Assembly: GCA_026001225.1 (NCBI GenBank)
Contig: BNZQ01000023.1
Coordinates: forward strand, 1-28,536
Length of the DNA stretch: 28,536 nt
Source of the DNA: Clostridia bacterium
Lineage (GTDB): Bacteria; Bacillota; Clostridia; Christensenellales; DUVY01
Direction of reading: 5' to 3'
The notes beneath the pieces are model-generated. The model was given only the letters and a program-made list of their open reading frames with translations. It did no database searches and was not told the DNA's origin. A program made the translations under genes and the position numbers. Position 1 is the first letter of the stretch; each line of letters begins with the position of its first letter. Of the stretch, positions 1-7,462 are shown in pieces.

Positions 1-127
1 TTCAACGCGGGCTTAATTCGGGCTGAACTGTCGTTCAGGCAACGTGCGGTCTTCTTGTACACTCTTATCAGGACTCTGTTCCGAGCTTCCGTAAGAAACC
101 GCTTCACCGTACCTTGAAAATTGAATA
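1..127. other. Left edge, no supported gene
   Basis: This stretch lies downstream of the minus-strand csp gene. Several frames on both strands stay open through it, including a plus frame ending at a TGA near base 117. The stretch is too short for that to mean anything, and no start codon with a ribosome binding site is visible. I see no clear terminator. Confidence 0.3.
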
Positions 128-1822
128 TTACCGTATATTGTTCGCCGCGTCAATCGCAACCTTGACGCACAGCGTCCCCCAACCTCGGATCGGCGCGGGA
201 TATTCGATCCCCGCTTCCCGTTTCGCGGCGCGCTGCAAAAATGCTTTCAGCCGCTGTCCGTACAAAAAGGGATCGTTACCCTTCACAATCCCCCACTCCA
301 TCAAAAGCGCGGCGGCCCCCGTCGCAAACGGCGTCGCCATACTCGTACCAGTCACCGTCCCATATCCTCCGCCCGATTTCGGACACAGGATGTCGACACC
401 GGGCGCGGCGAGGTCGGGCTTGACAAAGAGCGCGCGGGCGGCTTGCCCCCGCCCCGAAAAAGCCGCCGCCGTGTTGGTGCGCGAATCATACGCGCCGACA
501 GAAACCGCTTTTTCGGCGGTCGACGGGATCGTATACGTGCCCATCGGATCGGGATAGGAAAAAGCCGTGTCGCCGGCCTCGCCGACGGTCGGCAGCCAAG
601 CGTCCAGCGCGCCGTCCGCAACCCGTTCCGCACGGATCGTCAACCGCCATACCCCCAGGGGAATCGCGCCCGTCCCGCCGTCGATATCAATTAAAATCTC
701 TTGCGACGCGTTGTAGGGTACGGGGCTGCCGTAGTAAATGCGGATATCGGCGTTCCCCGCTCTCATCGCGGTGACCGGCGAGGTTTCCCGCACGATTCCA
801 CTGGTACTCCCATCCGGCGCGGTCAGCTCTATCGTAAACACGTCGGCGAAGCTTTTCCAGATCGACAAATACAGCGACGGCAGTTCCGTTCCGACCGAGA
901 AGGAAGCGTCCGCACTCCCGCCCGCGTTCACCTTCGCGGAAAAGTGGTGCCCCGATGCGCCCTCGTTGCCGGTCGCGACGCAGATCGACGTTTTGCCCCG
1001 TTCGGCCGTGTCGTCCACAAAGCCCGCGATCAGGCTGGTTCCGTCGTGCGGCCCCTCGTTCGCGCCGTAGCTGATATTGACCGCCAGCGGCAGATTGTGT
1101 TTTTCCGCAACGTCCGTCACATATTTCAGCCCGCGCGCTAAATCGGTCGTCCTCGAAAAGGTCTCCCCGCGCCGCCGCCGCAATTTGACGACGATCAGCG
1201 CGGCTTCCGGCGCGACGCCCCTCTCCGCTCCGCCGCTCGCCCGCCCGTTGCCCGCCGCGATCCCCGCGACGGCCGTACCGTGTCCCAACGGGTCGCCCTC
1301 CGGCGCGCCCGCCGCCGCGCCCCCGCTTTCCTCCGCCGCCAATACGCCGTCGATCGCCGCCGCGCCGTACTCCGCGCCCTCGTAAAAGCCCGCGGGCGGC
1401 GTCCCCTCTTGCGCGTCCTGATCCCAAAAAGAAAGAATCCGTGTGGTTCCGTCCCCGTTGCGGAAATCGGGGTGCCGAAAGTCCACGCCGGAATCGATAA
1501 TCCCGACCGCGACGCCCGCGCCCGACAGCCCGTAGCCGTTCGGGACGGGGCTTTGCGCCGCCGTGACGCAGGCCGCGCTCAAATTTTCCGAAAGAGCGGG
1601 CGTGATGCGTTTGGACGTTTCGACATATTCGATTTCGGGCAAGGAAGCCAGCGCGCCTACTTGTTCGGGCGGCAGAATCAAAATCGCGTACCTCGCATTC
1701 AAAATCTCGACGCGGGCGTTCAGCGGTTTCACGGCGGCGGCCAAATCGCCGTGGTATTTGACGACGACCTCGCGCGCGTCAACTGAAAACTGAAAACTGA
1801 AAACTGAAAAATCCGGATCCAT
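128..1822 (-). CDS. Csp-type subtilisin-like germination protease (peptidase S8)
   Basis: 564-residue subtilase. The catalytic triad is intact: Asp110 in GIIDSGVDF, His181 in LGHGTAVAG and Ser494 in TGTSMATPFATG, with the oxyanion Asn286 in ATGNEG. A long insert between Asn286 and the Ser motif (about residues 295-435) and the N-terminal VVVKYHGDL are typical of clostridial CspA/B/C proteases, which cleave pro-SleC during spore germination. No signal peptide is seen, as expected for a spore protein. The divergent neighbour is a SleC-like enzyme, which supports the role. With a full triad it resembles active CspB rather than the pseudoproteases CspA/CspC. The first codons are unusual: residues 5-14 are encoded by a tandem 7-base repeat. 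No other in-frame start follows that repeat, so ATG 1822 is kept although no Shine-Dalgarno is evident. The family is secure; the germination role is inferred from family and neighbour. Confidence 0.85.
   Translation of the reverse strand: MDPDFSVFSFQFSVDAREVVVKYHGDLAAAVKPLNARVEILNARYAILILPPEQVGALASLPEIEYVETSKRITPALSENLSAACVTAAQSPVPNGYGLSGAGVAVGIIDSGVDFRHPDFRNGDGTTRILSFWDQDAQEGTPPAGFYEGAEYGAAAIDGVLAAEESGGAAAGAPEGDPLGHGTAVAGIAAGNGRASGGAERGVAPEAALIVVKLRRRRGETFSRTTDLARGLKYVTDVAEKHNLPLAVNISYGANEGPHDGTSLIAGFVDDTAERGKTSICVATGNEGASGHHFSAKVNAGGSADASFSVGTELPSLYLSIWKSFADVFTIELTAPDGSTSGIVRETSPVTAMRAGNADIRIYYGSPVPYNASQEILIDIDGGTGAIPLGVWRLTIRAERVADGALDAWLPTVGEAGDTAFSYPDPMGTYTIPSTAEKAVSVGAYDSRTNTAAAFSGRGQAARALFVKPDLAAPGVDILCPKSGGGYGTVTGTSMATPFATGAAALLMEWGIVKGNDPFLYGQRLKAFLQRAAKREAGIEYPAPIRGWGTLCVKVAIDAANNIR
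1783..1810. repeat. Tandem heptamer repeat, 4 copies of CTGAAAA
   Basis: Four perfect copies of the 7-base unit CTGAAAA (plus strand) lie inside codons 5-14 of csp and give the peptide FSVFSFQFSV. The unit is not a multiple of three, so gain or loss of one copy would shift the reading frame of the protease. Confidence 0.9.
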
Positions 1823-1875
1823 AATATCGATATATTCGTGTCATTTGGGTTTTGCTTCGCATATTGTATTTTAGC

Positions 1876-1974
1876 GAAAATTTTTAGAAAGGGGCATGGG
1901 AGAAACTTTTTTAAACTTCGTATTCACCTACGGTTCACAAAAAAGTTTTTCTCGCGCTCTTTTCAAAAAATTTT
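1876..1974. repeat. Dispersed palindromic repeat, copy 1 (full)
   Basis: This is an imperfect palindrome of about 99 bases between the divergent csp and sleC genes. The left arm reads AATTTTTAGAAAGGGG then GAGAAACTTTTTT; the right arm is the approximate complement. It belongs to the family also seen at 5135, 9954, 11238, 12578, 14221, 15503 and 18042. Confidence 0.75.
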
Positions 1975-1990
1975 ATCCGTAAAATAGTAA

Positions 1991-2030
1991 AGCGAAAATT
2001 TTTAGAAAGGGGCATGGGAGAAACTTTTTT
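1991..2030. repeat. Dispersed palindromic repeat, half copy
   Basis: Forty bases identical to 1873-1912, in direct orientation 118 bases downstream. Only the left half of the palindrome is present, which suggests partial duplication or a truncated copy. Confidence 0.85.
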
Positions 2031-2145
2031 GTACACAAACCAAGGAGCCGAGGATCGCGGGCAACCAAAATTTGCACATGACCGCGGTGACGACGGTTTG
2101 GAATCGTAGATTCAAAGGTTTCCCCCGCAAAAAAAGGAAATCGAA

Positions 2146-3396
2146 ATGCAATACAGAATCCTGCAAAACACGGATCGCGGAGGCCTGAAGATCGATACAT
2201 ACGCGGGCACGGTCGCGCGCCCGGTGGACAACGCGCGGGTGACGGTCCGTCCCCGGGGCGACAGCCAAAAAATCCTCGAGGAGCTCGTCACCGATTCGTC
2301 CGGCCAATCGCCCGAGATCGAGCTGGCCGCGCCGCCCGTCGAATACTCGATGGAGCCGGCGGAGCCGATGCCGTATTCCGAATACGATTTGGACGTGACC
2401 GCCGACGGCTTCGAGCCGGTGCATATCGAGGGCGTGCAAATTTTGCCCGACAGCACGGCGATCCAGCCGGTCTATTTAAAGCCGATCGCCGGACGGAACG
2501 AGCGCGAGACGATTCAGATTCCCCGGCACGTGTTGTGGGGCGAGTATCCCCCGAAAACTCCCGAGGAAGAGGTGAAACCCTTGCCGCCCGCCGAGAATTT
2601 CGTCGTTCTGCCCAATCCGGTGATCCCCGAAACGATCATCGTGCACGCGGGCGCGCCGGCCAACTCCTCCGCGCCGAATTATTACGTTCCGTTCAAAGAC
2701 TACATTAAAAACGTGGCGAGCTGCGAAATCTACGCGACGTGGCCCGAATCGACTCTGACGGCCAACATTCTGGCGATCGTTTCTTTCACCCTAAACCGCG
2801 TCTACACCGAATGGTACCGCGGCAAGGGCTACCCGTTTACAATCACAAATTCGACCGCCTATGATCACGCTTTCCAATACGGGCGGAATATTTTCGAGCA
2901 GATCTCCCGCGTGGTGGACGACGTGTTCAGCATGTATATCACGCGGCCCAATATCCGCCAGCCTCTGCTCGCGCAATACTGCGACGGCCGCAAGGTGTCC
3001 TGCCCGCAATGGATGACGCAATGGGGCAGCAAATCCTTGGGCGATCAAGGCTGGCCGGCGATCAATATTTTGAAGAATTTTTACGGTTGGGATATCTTTT
3101 TAATGAACGCTACACGGGTCGAGGGCGTGCCGCAATCCTTTACCGGCAGTCTGCAGCTCGGCTCCTCCGGTACGGCGGTGCGCACGATTCAGGAACAGCT
3201 GAACGCCGTTTCCAAAAACTACCCCCTGATTCCCAAATTAAAGGCAGACGGCATTTTCGGCGCGAACACCCTCTCGGCCGTGAAAACCTTTCAAAACGTG
3301 TTCAATCTGCCGTCCACCGGCATCGTCAACTCCGCGACCTGGTATAAAATTTCCGACATATACGTAGCGGTGACGCGGTTAGGCGAGTTGAAATAG
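2146..3396 (+). CDS. sleC: SleC-like spore cortex-lytic enzyme
   Basis: 416 residues, close to the length of clostridial SleC. Domain order matches SleC: an N-terminal beta-rich domain (about 1-115, transthyretin/carboxypeptidase-regulatory-like appearance), a Pro/Glu-rich linker (115-178), a SpoIID-like lytic domain (about 180-325, starting VPFKDYIKNV; Glu194 in SCEIYATW is the likely catalytic acid) and a PG_binding_1 domain (about 333-400, LQLGSSGTAVRTIQEQL and ADGIFGANTLSAVKTFQ). In known species SleC is made as an inactive precursor in the spore, cleaved by a Csp protease after germinant sensing, and then degrades cortex peptidoglycan with muramic lactam. A Csp-type protease is encoded divergently next door. 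AAAGGA lies 6-8 bases before the ATG. The gene converges with pgcA downstream. Confidence 0.82.
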   Translation: MQYRILQNTDRGGLKIDTYAGTVARPVDNARVTVRPRGDSQKILEELVTDSSGQSPEIELAAPPVEYSMEPAEPMPYSEYDLDVTADGFEPVHIEGVQILPDSTAIQPVYLKPIAGRNERETIQIPRHVLWGEYPPKTPEEEVKPLPPAENFVVLPNPVIPETIIVHAGAPANSSAPNYYVPFKDYIKNVASCEIYATWPESTLTANILAIVSFTLNRVYTEWYRGKGYPFTITNSTAYDHAFQYGRNIFEQISRVVDDVFSMYITRPNIRQPLLAQYCDGRKVSCPQWMTQWGSKSLGDQGWPAINILKNFYGWDIFLMNATRVEGVPQSFTGSLQLGSSGTAVRTIQEQLNAVSKNYPLIPKLKADGIFGANTLSAVKTFQNVFNLPSTGIVNSATWYKISDIYVAVTRLGELK

Positions 3397-3423
3397 TGAA
3401 AGTTTTTAGAAAAGGTTTCACTA
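3394..3423. terminator. Hairpin between the convergent sleC and pgcA stops
   Basis: TAGTGAAA and TTTCACTA form an 8-bp stem around a 14-base loop containing GTTTTTAGAAAAGG, which resembles one arm of the dispersed repeat family. The stem includes the stop codons of both convergent genes. There is no strong T-tract, so terminator function is inferred only from position. Confidence 0.4.
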
Positions 3424-5112
3424 TAATAAAGCCTTGAAAAACGCCACCAAGCCGACCATCGTATTTTCGGCGTCGGCTTTGTCCTTTCCTTTCACCGCCA
3501 TATACAATTTCAATTTCGGTTCCGTGCCGGACGGACGGACGCAGACCCAGGAATCCTGTTCCAATTCATAATACAAAGCTTCGGCGCGGGGCAGCGTCAG
3601 CGCGGTTGTCTTGCCGTCCGCGGTCCGCGTCCGTTTGTCGTAATCCCGCACGGCCAAAACCTTCAGACCGCCCGCCGCGCCCTTTACATTCGCCGCGATG
3701 TTCCGGATCGCCGCCGCCATTTGAGCCATGCCGTCTAAACCCGCGTATTCGCGCGACACGTTTTTTTCCAAATAGTACCCATACGTCTTAAACAAATACT
3801 CCAAACGGGCGTAAATGCCGCCCGTCGCCGCATAATAGACCGCCATTTCCGCAAACAGCATACTCGACGCGGCCGCGTCCTTGTCGCGCGCGAAGGTATG
3901 CGCCAAATACCCGTAGCTTTCCTCGTACCCGAACAGAAACGTTTTGGATTTGTCCCGTTCGTATTGAAGGATCTTTTCCCCGATGAATTTAAAGCCGGTC
4001 AGCACCTCCTCGCATTCCGCGCCCGCGGCCTCGGCGACCGCGGTACCGAGAGAGCTTGTCACAATCGTTTTGATGAACACGCCGTTTTTAGGCAAGGTTC
4101 CGGCGGTTTTACGGCGTTCCAAAATATAATCGAGCATCAGCGCGCCGGTTTGGTTGCCCGTCAGCAGAACGAATTCGCCCGTCGAATCGCGCACCGCCGC
4201 CCCCATTCTGTCGCAGTCGGGATCGGTGCCGATCACAACCGCCGCGCCGGTCTTTTTGGCCAGCTCGATCCCCATTTTCAGCGCGTCCGCGTTTTCGGGA
4301 TTGGGCAAGCCGACCGTGGAGAAATTGCCGTCGAACACGCTCTGCTCCGGCACCTCTGAATAATCGATTCCTTGCCTTTTCAGCAGCGCGGTCACGGGCA
4401 TCAAGCCGCTTCCGTGCAAGGCGGTATACACGATCTTGACGGGCTGTTTGGCTTGTTTCACGTCGAACAGGGAAATGCCCGCGATTTTGTCAAAATATTT
4501 TTTGTCCAGCTCCTCGCCGACGATTTTGACGAGGTCGGACGCCGGCTCATACGGTATCGCCAGAATATCCTCCGCCTCGCCGATAAATTTGACGACCGCC
4601 GCCGTGCCCTCCAAGCTCATCTGCGCGCCGTCCGCGCCGTAAATCTTAAAGCCGTTATACTCCTTCGGATTGTGGCTGGCCGTGATCATCACGCCCGCCG
4701 CCGCCCCCGTCTCCCGCACCGCAAAGGACAGCATAGGCACGGGCCGCACGTTGTCGAAAATAGAAACCCGCACGCCCCGCGCCGCCAAAACGCCCGCCGT
4801 CCTTAAGCCGAAATCGAAGCTGTAATTCCGCGTATCATAGGAAATCACGACGCCGCGCGCTTTCGCTTCCGCTCCCAGGCTTTCGACATATCTTGCCACG
4901 CCGTAGGCCGCCCTTGCCACCGTATAGATATTCATGCGGTTGATGCCCGCGCCTAAAATCCCGCGTATGCCCGCGGTGCCGAAATCGAGGTGCCCGTAAA
5001 AGCGGTCTTTTACGGCCGCGTCGTTTCCGGCAACCGCGTTTAATTCCTCGCGCAATTCCGGTTGCAAATCCTTGCGGCTCAGCCATTTTTGGTATTCCGT
5101 TTGATAATTCAT
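3421..5112 (-). CDS. pgcA: Phosphoglucomutase/phosphomannomutase (alpha-D-phosphohexomutase)
   Basis: 563 residues from the chosen start, normal for the bacterial PgcA/PGM2-like group. It interconverts glucose-1-phosphate and glucose-6-phosphate (or the mannose equivalents) in the cytoplasm, feeding cell-wall and glycan precursor synthesis. Visible motifs in order are FGTAGIRG near residue 45, the phosphoserine loop ITASHNPKEYNG (active Ser about 146), the metal-binding loop GTDPDCDRMG near 297 (Cys where many members have Ala) and the phosphate-binding RPSGTEPKLKLY near the C-terminus. Two ATGs lie six bases apart. The second (5112) is preferred because AAGGGA lies six bases before it and directly abuts the first (5118). 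Confidence 0.92.
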   Translation of the reverse strand: MNYQTEYQKWLSRKDLQPELREELNAVAGNDAAVKDRFYGHLDFGTAGIRGILGAGINRMNIYTVARAAYGVARYVESLGAEAKARGVVISYDTRNYSFDFGLRTAGVLAARGVRVSIFDNVRPVPMLSFAVRETGAAAGVMITASHNPKEYNGFKIYGADGAQMSLEGTAAVVKFIGEAEDILAIPYEPASDLVKIVGEELDKKYFDKIAGISLFDVKQAKQPVKIVYTALHGSGLMPVTALLKRQGIDYSEVPEQSVFDGNFSTVGLPNPENADALKMGIELAKKTGAAVVIGTDPDCDRMGAAVRDSTGEFVLLTGNQTGALMLDYILERRKTAGTLPKNGVFIKTIVTSSLGTAVAEAAGAECEEVLTGFKFIGEKILQYERDKSKTFLFGYEESYGYLAHTFARDKDAAASSMLFAEMAVYYAATGGIYARLEYLFKTYGYYLEKNVSREYAGLDGMAQMAAAIRNIAANVKGAAGGLKVLAVRDYDKRTRTADGKTTALTLPRAEALYYELEQDSWVCVRPSGTEPKLKLYMAVKGKDKADAENTMVGLVAFFKALL

Positions 5113-5134
5113 ATGCATTCCCTTTTATAAAGCT

Positions 5135-5214
5135 GAAGTTTTTTGAAAGGGGGTCTGCGGGGGGAAAACTTTTTTATAAAAAGCTTTCCCCCGCGCCCTT
5201 TTTCCAAAAACTTT
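5135..5214. repeat. Dispersed palindromic repeat (full copy)
   Basis: An imperfect palindrome of about 80 bases. It has outer arms AGTTTTTTGAAAGGGGG / CCCTTTTTCCAAAAACTTT and an inner stem GGGGGGAAAACTTTTT / AAAAAGCTTTCCCCC. It ends three bases after the stop of the 59-residue gene and lies 5' of pgcA. Very similar to the copy at 18042-18122. Confidence 0.85.
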
Positions 5215-5216
5215 GC

Positions 5217-5396
5217 CTATTTAAATCTTTTTACAATCCGCCGTAAGGCGAGCTCATAGACGGCGGCGATAACGAGCAGAATGGGCAATTTCACATACCG
5301 GCTCCACGGCAGCAAAAAGTAAGCCGTCACGATCGCGGCGTACACAATCAGCGAGATCAGTATATAAATATTCTCGTGCCGCGCCCGTTTTGCCAT
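5217..5396 (-). CDS. Small two-helix membrane protein, function unknown
   Basis: 59 residues. A basic N-terminus (MAKRARHE) is followed by a hydrophobic segment (about 10-30, YILISLIVYAAIVTAYFLLP), a short polar loop (WSRYVK), a second hydrophobic segment (about 37-50, LPILLVIAAVYELA) and a basic tail (LRRIVKRFK). This pattern fits a helical hairpin membrane protein with both ends inside the cell. I do not recognise the family. There is no Shine-Dalgarno, but an extended -10 box (TGGTATAAT) lies only 11 bases before the ATG, so the mRNA may be leaderless. A longer overlapping frame from 5436 is rejected because its translation is charged and unstructured. Confidence 0.7.
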   Translation of the reverse strand: MAKRARHENIYILISLIVYAAIVTAYFLLPWSRYVKLPILLVIAAVYELALRRIVKRFK

Positions 5397-5407
5397 GGAC
5401 AGTAAGT

Positions 5408-5416
5408 ATTATACCA
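5408..5416 (-). promoter_or_regulatory. Extended -10 promoter of the 59-residue membrane protein
   Basis: Minus-strand TGG TATAAT, a consensus extended -10, lies 11 bases upstream of the ATG at 5396. No good -35 is seen. A start about 7 bases downstream would leave a leader of roughly 4 bases. Confidence 0.5.
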
Positions 5417-5530
5417 TTTTTATCGGTTTGTGTCATCTTTACCGCAGGGAGTGGACAAATAAGCGGATTAAGATTTCAAGTCGGATTTTCGAGGCAAAAG
5501 GCAGAAAAAATTTTTGCTTTGCGCGAAGGC

Positions 5531-5560
5531 TTGTCTTTTTTTTACAAAAAGTGATATACT
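5531..5560 (+). promoter_or_regulatory. Sigma-A-type promoter for the DUF1858 gene
   Basis: TTGTCT (5531-5536), an 18-base spacer, then TATACT (5555-5560). It lies about 60 bases before the ATG at 5620. Confidence 0.55.
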
Positions 5561-5619
5561 AAAGGAAAGAAATTTTTCCGCTAAAGGAATAAACTTTGAA
5601 AATAGGAGGATATACGACC

Positions 5620-5823
5620 ATGACAATAACCAAGGATATGCTGATCGCGGACGTTTTGCAAAAGAACGAGGATTTGGCCGACGTATTTTTTGAATTCGGC
5701 ATGCACTGTCTGGGCTGCCCGATCTCCCACGGCGAGAATATCGAGCAAGCCGCCGCCGCGCACGGGATCGATTTGGATTCCATGCTGTCGGAGTTAAATA
5801 AACGCGCTGAAAAGAAAAGTTAA
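5620..5823 (+). CDS. DUF1858 domain protein (HCP-associated redox disulfide type)
   Basis: 67 residues, the usual size for a stand-alone DUF1858 domain. The diagnostic MHCLGCPISHGE has the CxxC pair expected to form a redox-active disulfide, followed by NIEQAAAAHGID. Family members often occur with hybrid-cluster or other redox proteins, but their biochemical role is poorly defined, so only a cytoplasmic thiol/disulfide role is proposed. The start at 5620 is chosen because AGGAGGA (5604-5610) lies 9 bases upstream; an in-frame ATG at 5596 lies before that site. The stop codon overlaps by four bases (TTAA) that of the convergent ligD-like gene. Confidence 0.85.
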   Translation: MTITKDMLIADVLQKNEDLADVFFEFGMHCLGCPISHGENIEQAAAAHGIDLDSMLSELNKRAEKKS

Positions 5824-6701
5824 AGCTTTTGTTTCAGCTCATAAATCCCCGCCATTAAATCCCCCTCGCTTTCCAAGCGGGCTTTACCGTTGTTCAGAGT
5901 ATATGTCGCGGGCTTGAGCGCGCGGCTTTTCAGTTCGTCCCAATGCAAGGGCACGGCGACCGGCGCGCCGGGCTTTACGCGCACGGAATACGGCGCGGCG
6001 ATCGTTTTTCCGCGGGCGTTTTGGATCGCGTCCAAATAGATACGCGTCCCCCGTTTGGCGGTCAGGCGTTCCGTCGTCGCCAAAGCCGGATATTCCTTTA
6101 TGACGATTTCGCACAAGGACAATAAGAATCTTTGCACCTCGGGGAACGGGCGCGGCTCGATCGGGATATAAATGTGCAAGCCGCTTCCGCCGCTCAGTTT
6201 CGGAAAAGCCTTCAACCGCAATTCCTCCAATATTTTTTGAAAGAACAGCGCGATTTTTTTGACGTCGTTAAAATCCGAGCCCTCGGACGGGTCCAAATCC
6301 AGCACCGCGAGATCGGGCCGGCCGAGGTCGGGCAGCCGCGAAAACCACGTGTGCATTTCGGGCACGCCGCGGTTGACCATGTACAGCACGCTCGCGGTGT
6401 CGTTGACCAAACACCAATCGACCGCGCCGCGTTCGTTGCCCGACGGCAGCTCGACCGAACGCAACCACTCCGGCGCGTCGCCGGGCCGCTGTTTTTGGTA
6501 AAAGCTCTTTTGACCGCCGCCCAAACCGTGGGGAAAATGGATCATAGAAAACGGTTTGTTTTCGATATGCGGCAGCAAATACGGCGCGGCGGTTATGTAA
6601 TAGTCCAAAATATCGGCTTTGGTGATCCCCTCGTCGGGAAAATAAAACTTTTCCAAATGCTTTAGGGGAATTGTATGGTTATCGACGTAAATCTCCGGCA
6701 T
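5820..6701 (-). CDS. ligD: Stand-alone LigD polymerase (primase-polymerase) domain
   Basis: 293 residues, matching only the polymerase/primase (archaeo-eukaryotic primase superfamily) module of LigD. Metal-binding acids are visible in VLDLDPSEG (Asp135/Asp137), with the nucleotide-binding SGGSGLHIYIP (His176) and a later LDAIQNARGKTIAAPYSVR holding the third acid. In bacterial non-homologous end joining this module fills gaps and adds ribonucleotides at breaks bridged by Ku; a ku gene lies 4.6 kb away. The ligase and phosphoesterase modules are absent here, so a ligase must be encoded elsewhere. The gene starts 29 bases after the SUFU gene in the same direction and has no clear Shine-Dalgarno, so translation may depend on that neighbour. 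Confidence 0.9.
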   Translation of the reverse strand: MPEIYVDNHTIPLKHLEKFYFPDEGITKADILDYYITAAPYLLPHIENKPFSMIHFPHGLGGGQKSFYQKQRPGDAPEWLRSVELPSGNERGAVDWCLVNDTASVLYMVNRGVPEMHTWFSRLPDLGRPDLAVLDLDPSEGSDFNDVKKIALFFQKILEELRLKAFPKLSGGSGLHIYIPIEPRPFPEVQRFLLSLCEIVIKEYPALATTERLTAKRGTRIYLDAIQNARGKTIAAPYSVRVKPGAPVAVPLHWDELKSRALKPATYTLNNGKARLESEGDLMAGIYELKQKL

Positions 6702-6730
6702 GGAATTAGTATGCGCGGGATAAAGGAAAT

Positions 6731-7375
6731 TTATCTTTCGTCTCTCGTTACCAAATCCAGCTTGCCCTCTTTATCGCGAAGCCGTTTTGTGAATTCATTC
6801 GCGCCGATCTTCCTCTTCAAGTCCAATTCTTCCTGCGTCAAAGGTATCAAACATAAAAAATGAACCGTCTTTTTATTGAAAAGTCCTCCGTATTTTAAAT
6901 CCGCGATGCCTTCATCGAACCATACCGGAAAAACAAGCATTCCGCTGCACATTTTTGTTTCTTGATGAAACGGCGTATTTCCGGCGTCCATACTGAAAGT
7001 GTGGAAAAAATCCAAATAGCTGCTTGTCGAGTACGGCAGCCGTGCGGCGCATTTCAGCATTAGGATCGGCCAATACCATTTTTCGTCTTTAGCAGCCTCT
7101 CCGTCTAATTTCCAGTCCTTTGGCAAAATGATAAAAAGCTCCAATCTTTTACTTGTGCCGCCGGTTTGCTTGTATGCGCTCATTCCCATGGTCGCCACAA
7201 TATTATAAGGAAACTTTTCCGTCGGCAAATAAGGTAACAAATCAATATGCATCCCGTCGCTTGCGATTTCATGCCAGATATTGCCGCTTTTTTTCGCTCC
7301 GGCTTTCAAAAAGTAAGTATCGTAGTGTTTCTCGATTTGTTCCATGTCCTTTTCATTTAAAAAATGACATTCCAT
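6731..7375 (-). CDS. SUFU (suppressor of fused) domain protein
   Basis: 214 residues resembling bacterial SUFU-domain proteins: an N-terminal alpha/beta part with HIDLLPYLPTEKFPYNIVATMGMS, then LELFIILPKDW, WYWPILMLKCAARLPY, a FHTFSMDAG stretch and a C-terminal LIPLTQEELDLKRKIGANEF. In bacteria this domain is common among immunity proteins of polymorphic toxin systems, but no toxin is next to it, so function is open. No signal peptide or membrane segment. AAGGGAG lies 8 bases before the ATG. It is probably co-transcribed with the downstream ligD-like gene. It shares codon style with less GC-rich neighbours, which could indicate acquisition, but this is weak. Confidence 0.75.
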   Translation of the reverse strand: MECHFLNEKDMEQIEKHYDTYFLKAGAKKSGNIWHEIASDGMHIDLLPYLPTEKFPYNIVATMGMSAYKQTGGTSKRLELFIILPKDWKLDGEAAKDEKWYWPILMLKCAARLPYSTSSYLDFFHTFSMDAGNTPFHQETKMCSGMLVFPVWFDEGIADLKYGGLFNKKTVHFLCLIPLTQEELDLKRKIGANEFTKRLRDKEGKLDLVTRDER

Positions 7376-7413
7376 AGTATTGACTCCCTTGCCCGTTTAA
7401 TTCCTTGCAGATA

Positions 7414-7446
7414 CGAAAGTTTTTTGGAAAGAGCGCGAGAAAACCC
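7414..7446. repeat. Dispersed palindromic repeat, partial copy
   Basis: GAAAGTTTTTTGGAAAGAG followed by GCGAGAAAACCC matches one arm of the repeat family. It lies 17 bases beyond the dnaN stop. The second arm is missing or degraded. Confidence 0.6.
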
Positions 7447-7462
7447 TTGCTTTACATAGAAA

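Noticed and set aside
2002..2456. Minus-strand frames covering the repeat region and the 5' end of sleC
   Set aside because: Antisense shadows of sleC and of the palindromic repeat; Arg/His-rich translations and no ribosome sites.
5254..5436. 60-residue frame overlapping the small membrane protein
   Set aside because: Out of frame with the hydrophobic two-helix protein; the translation is charged and has no family features or ribosome site.
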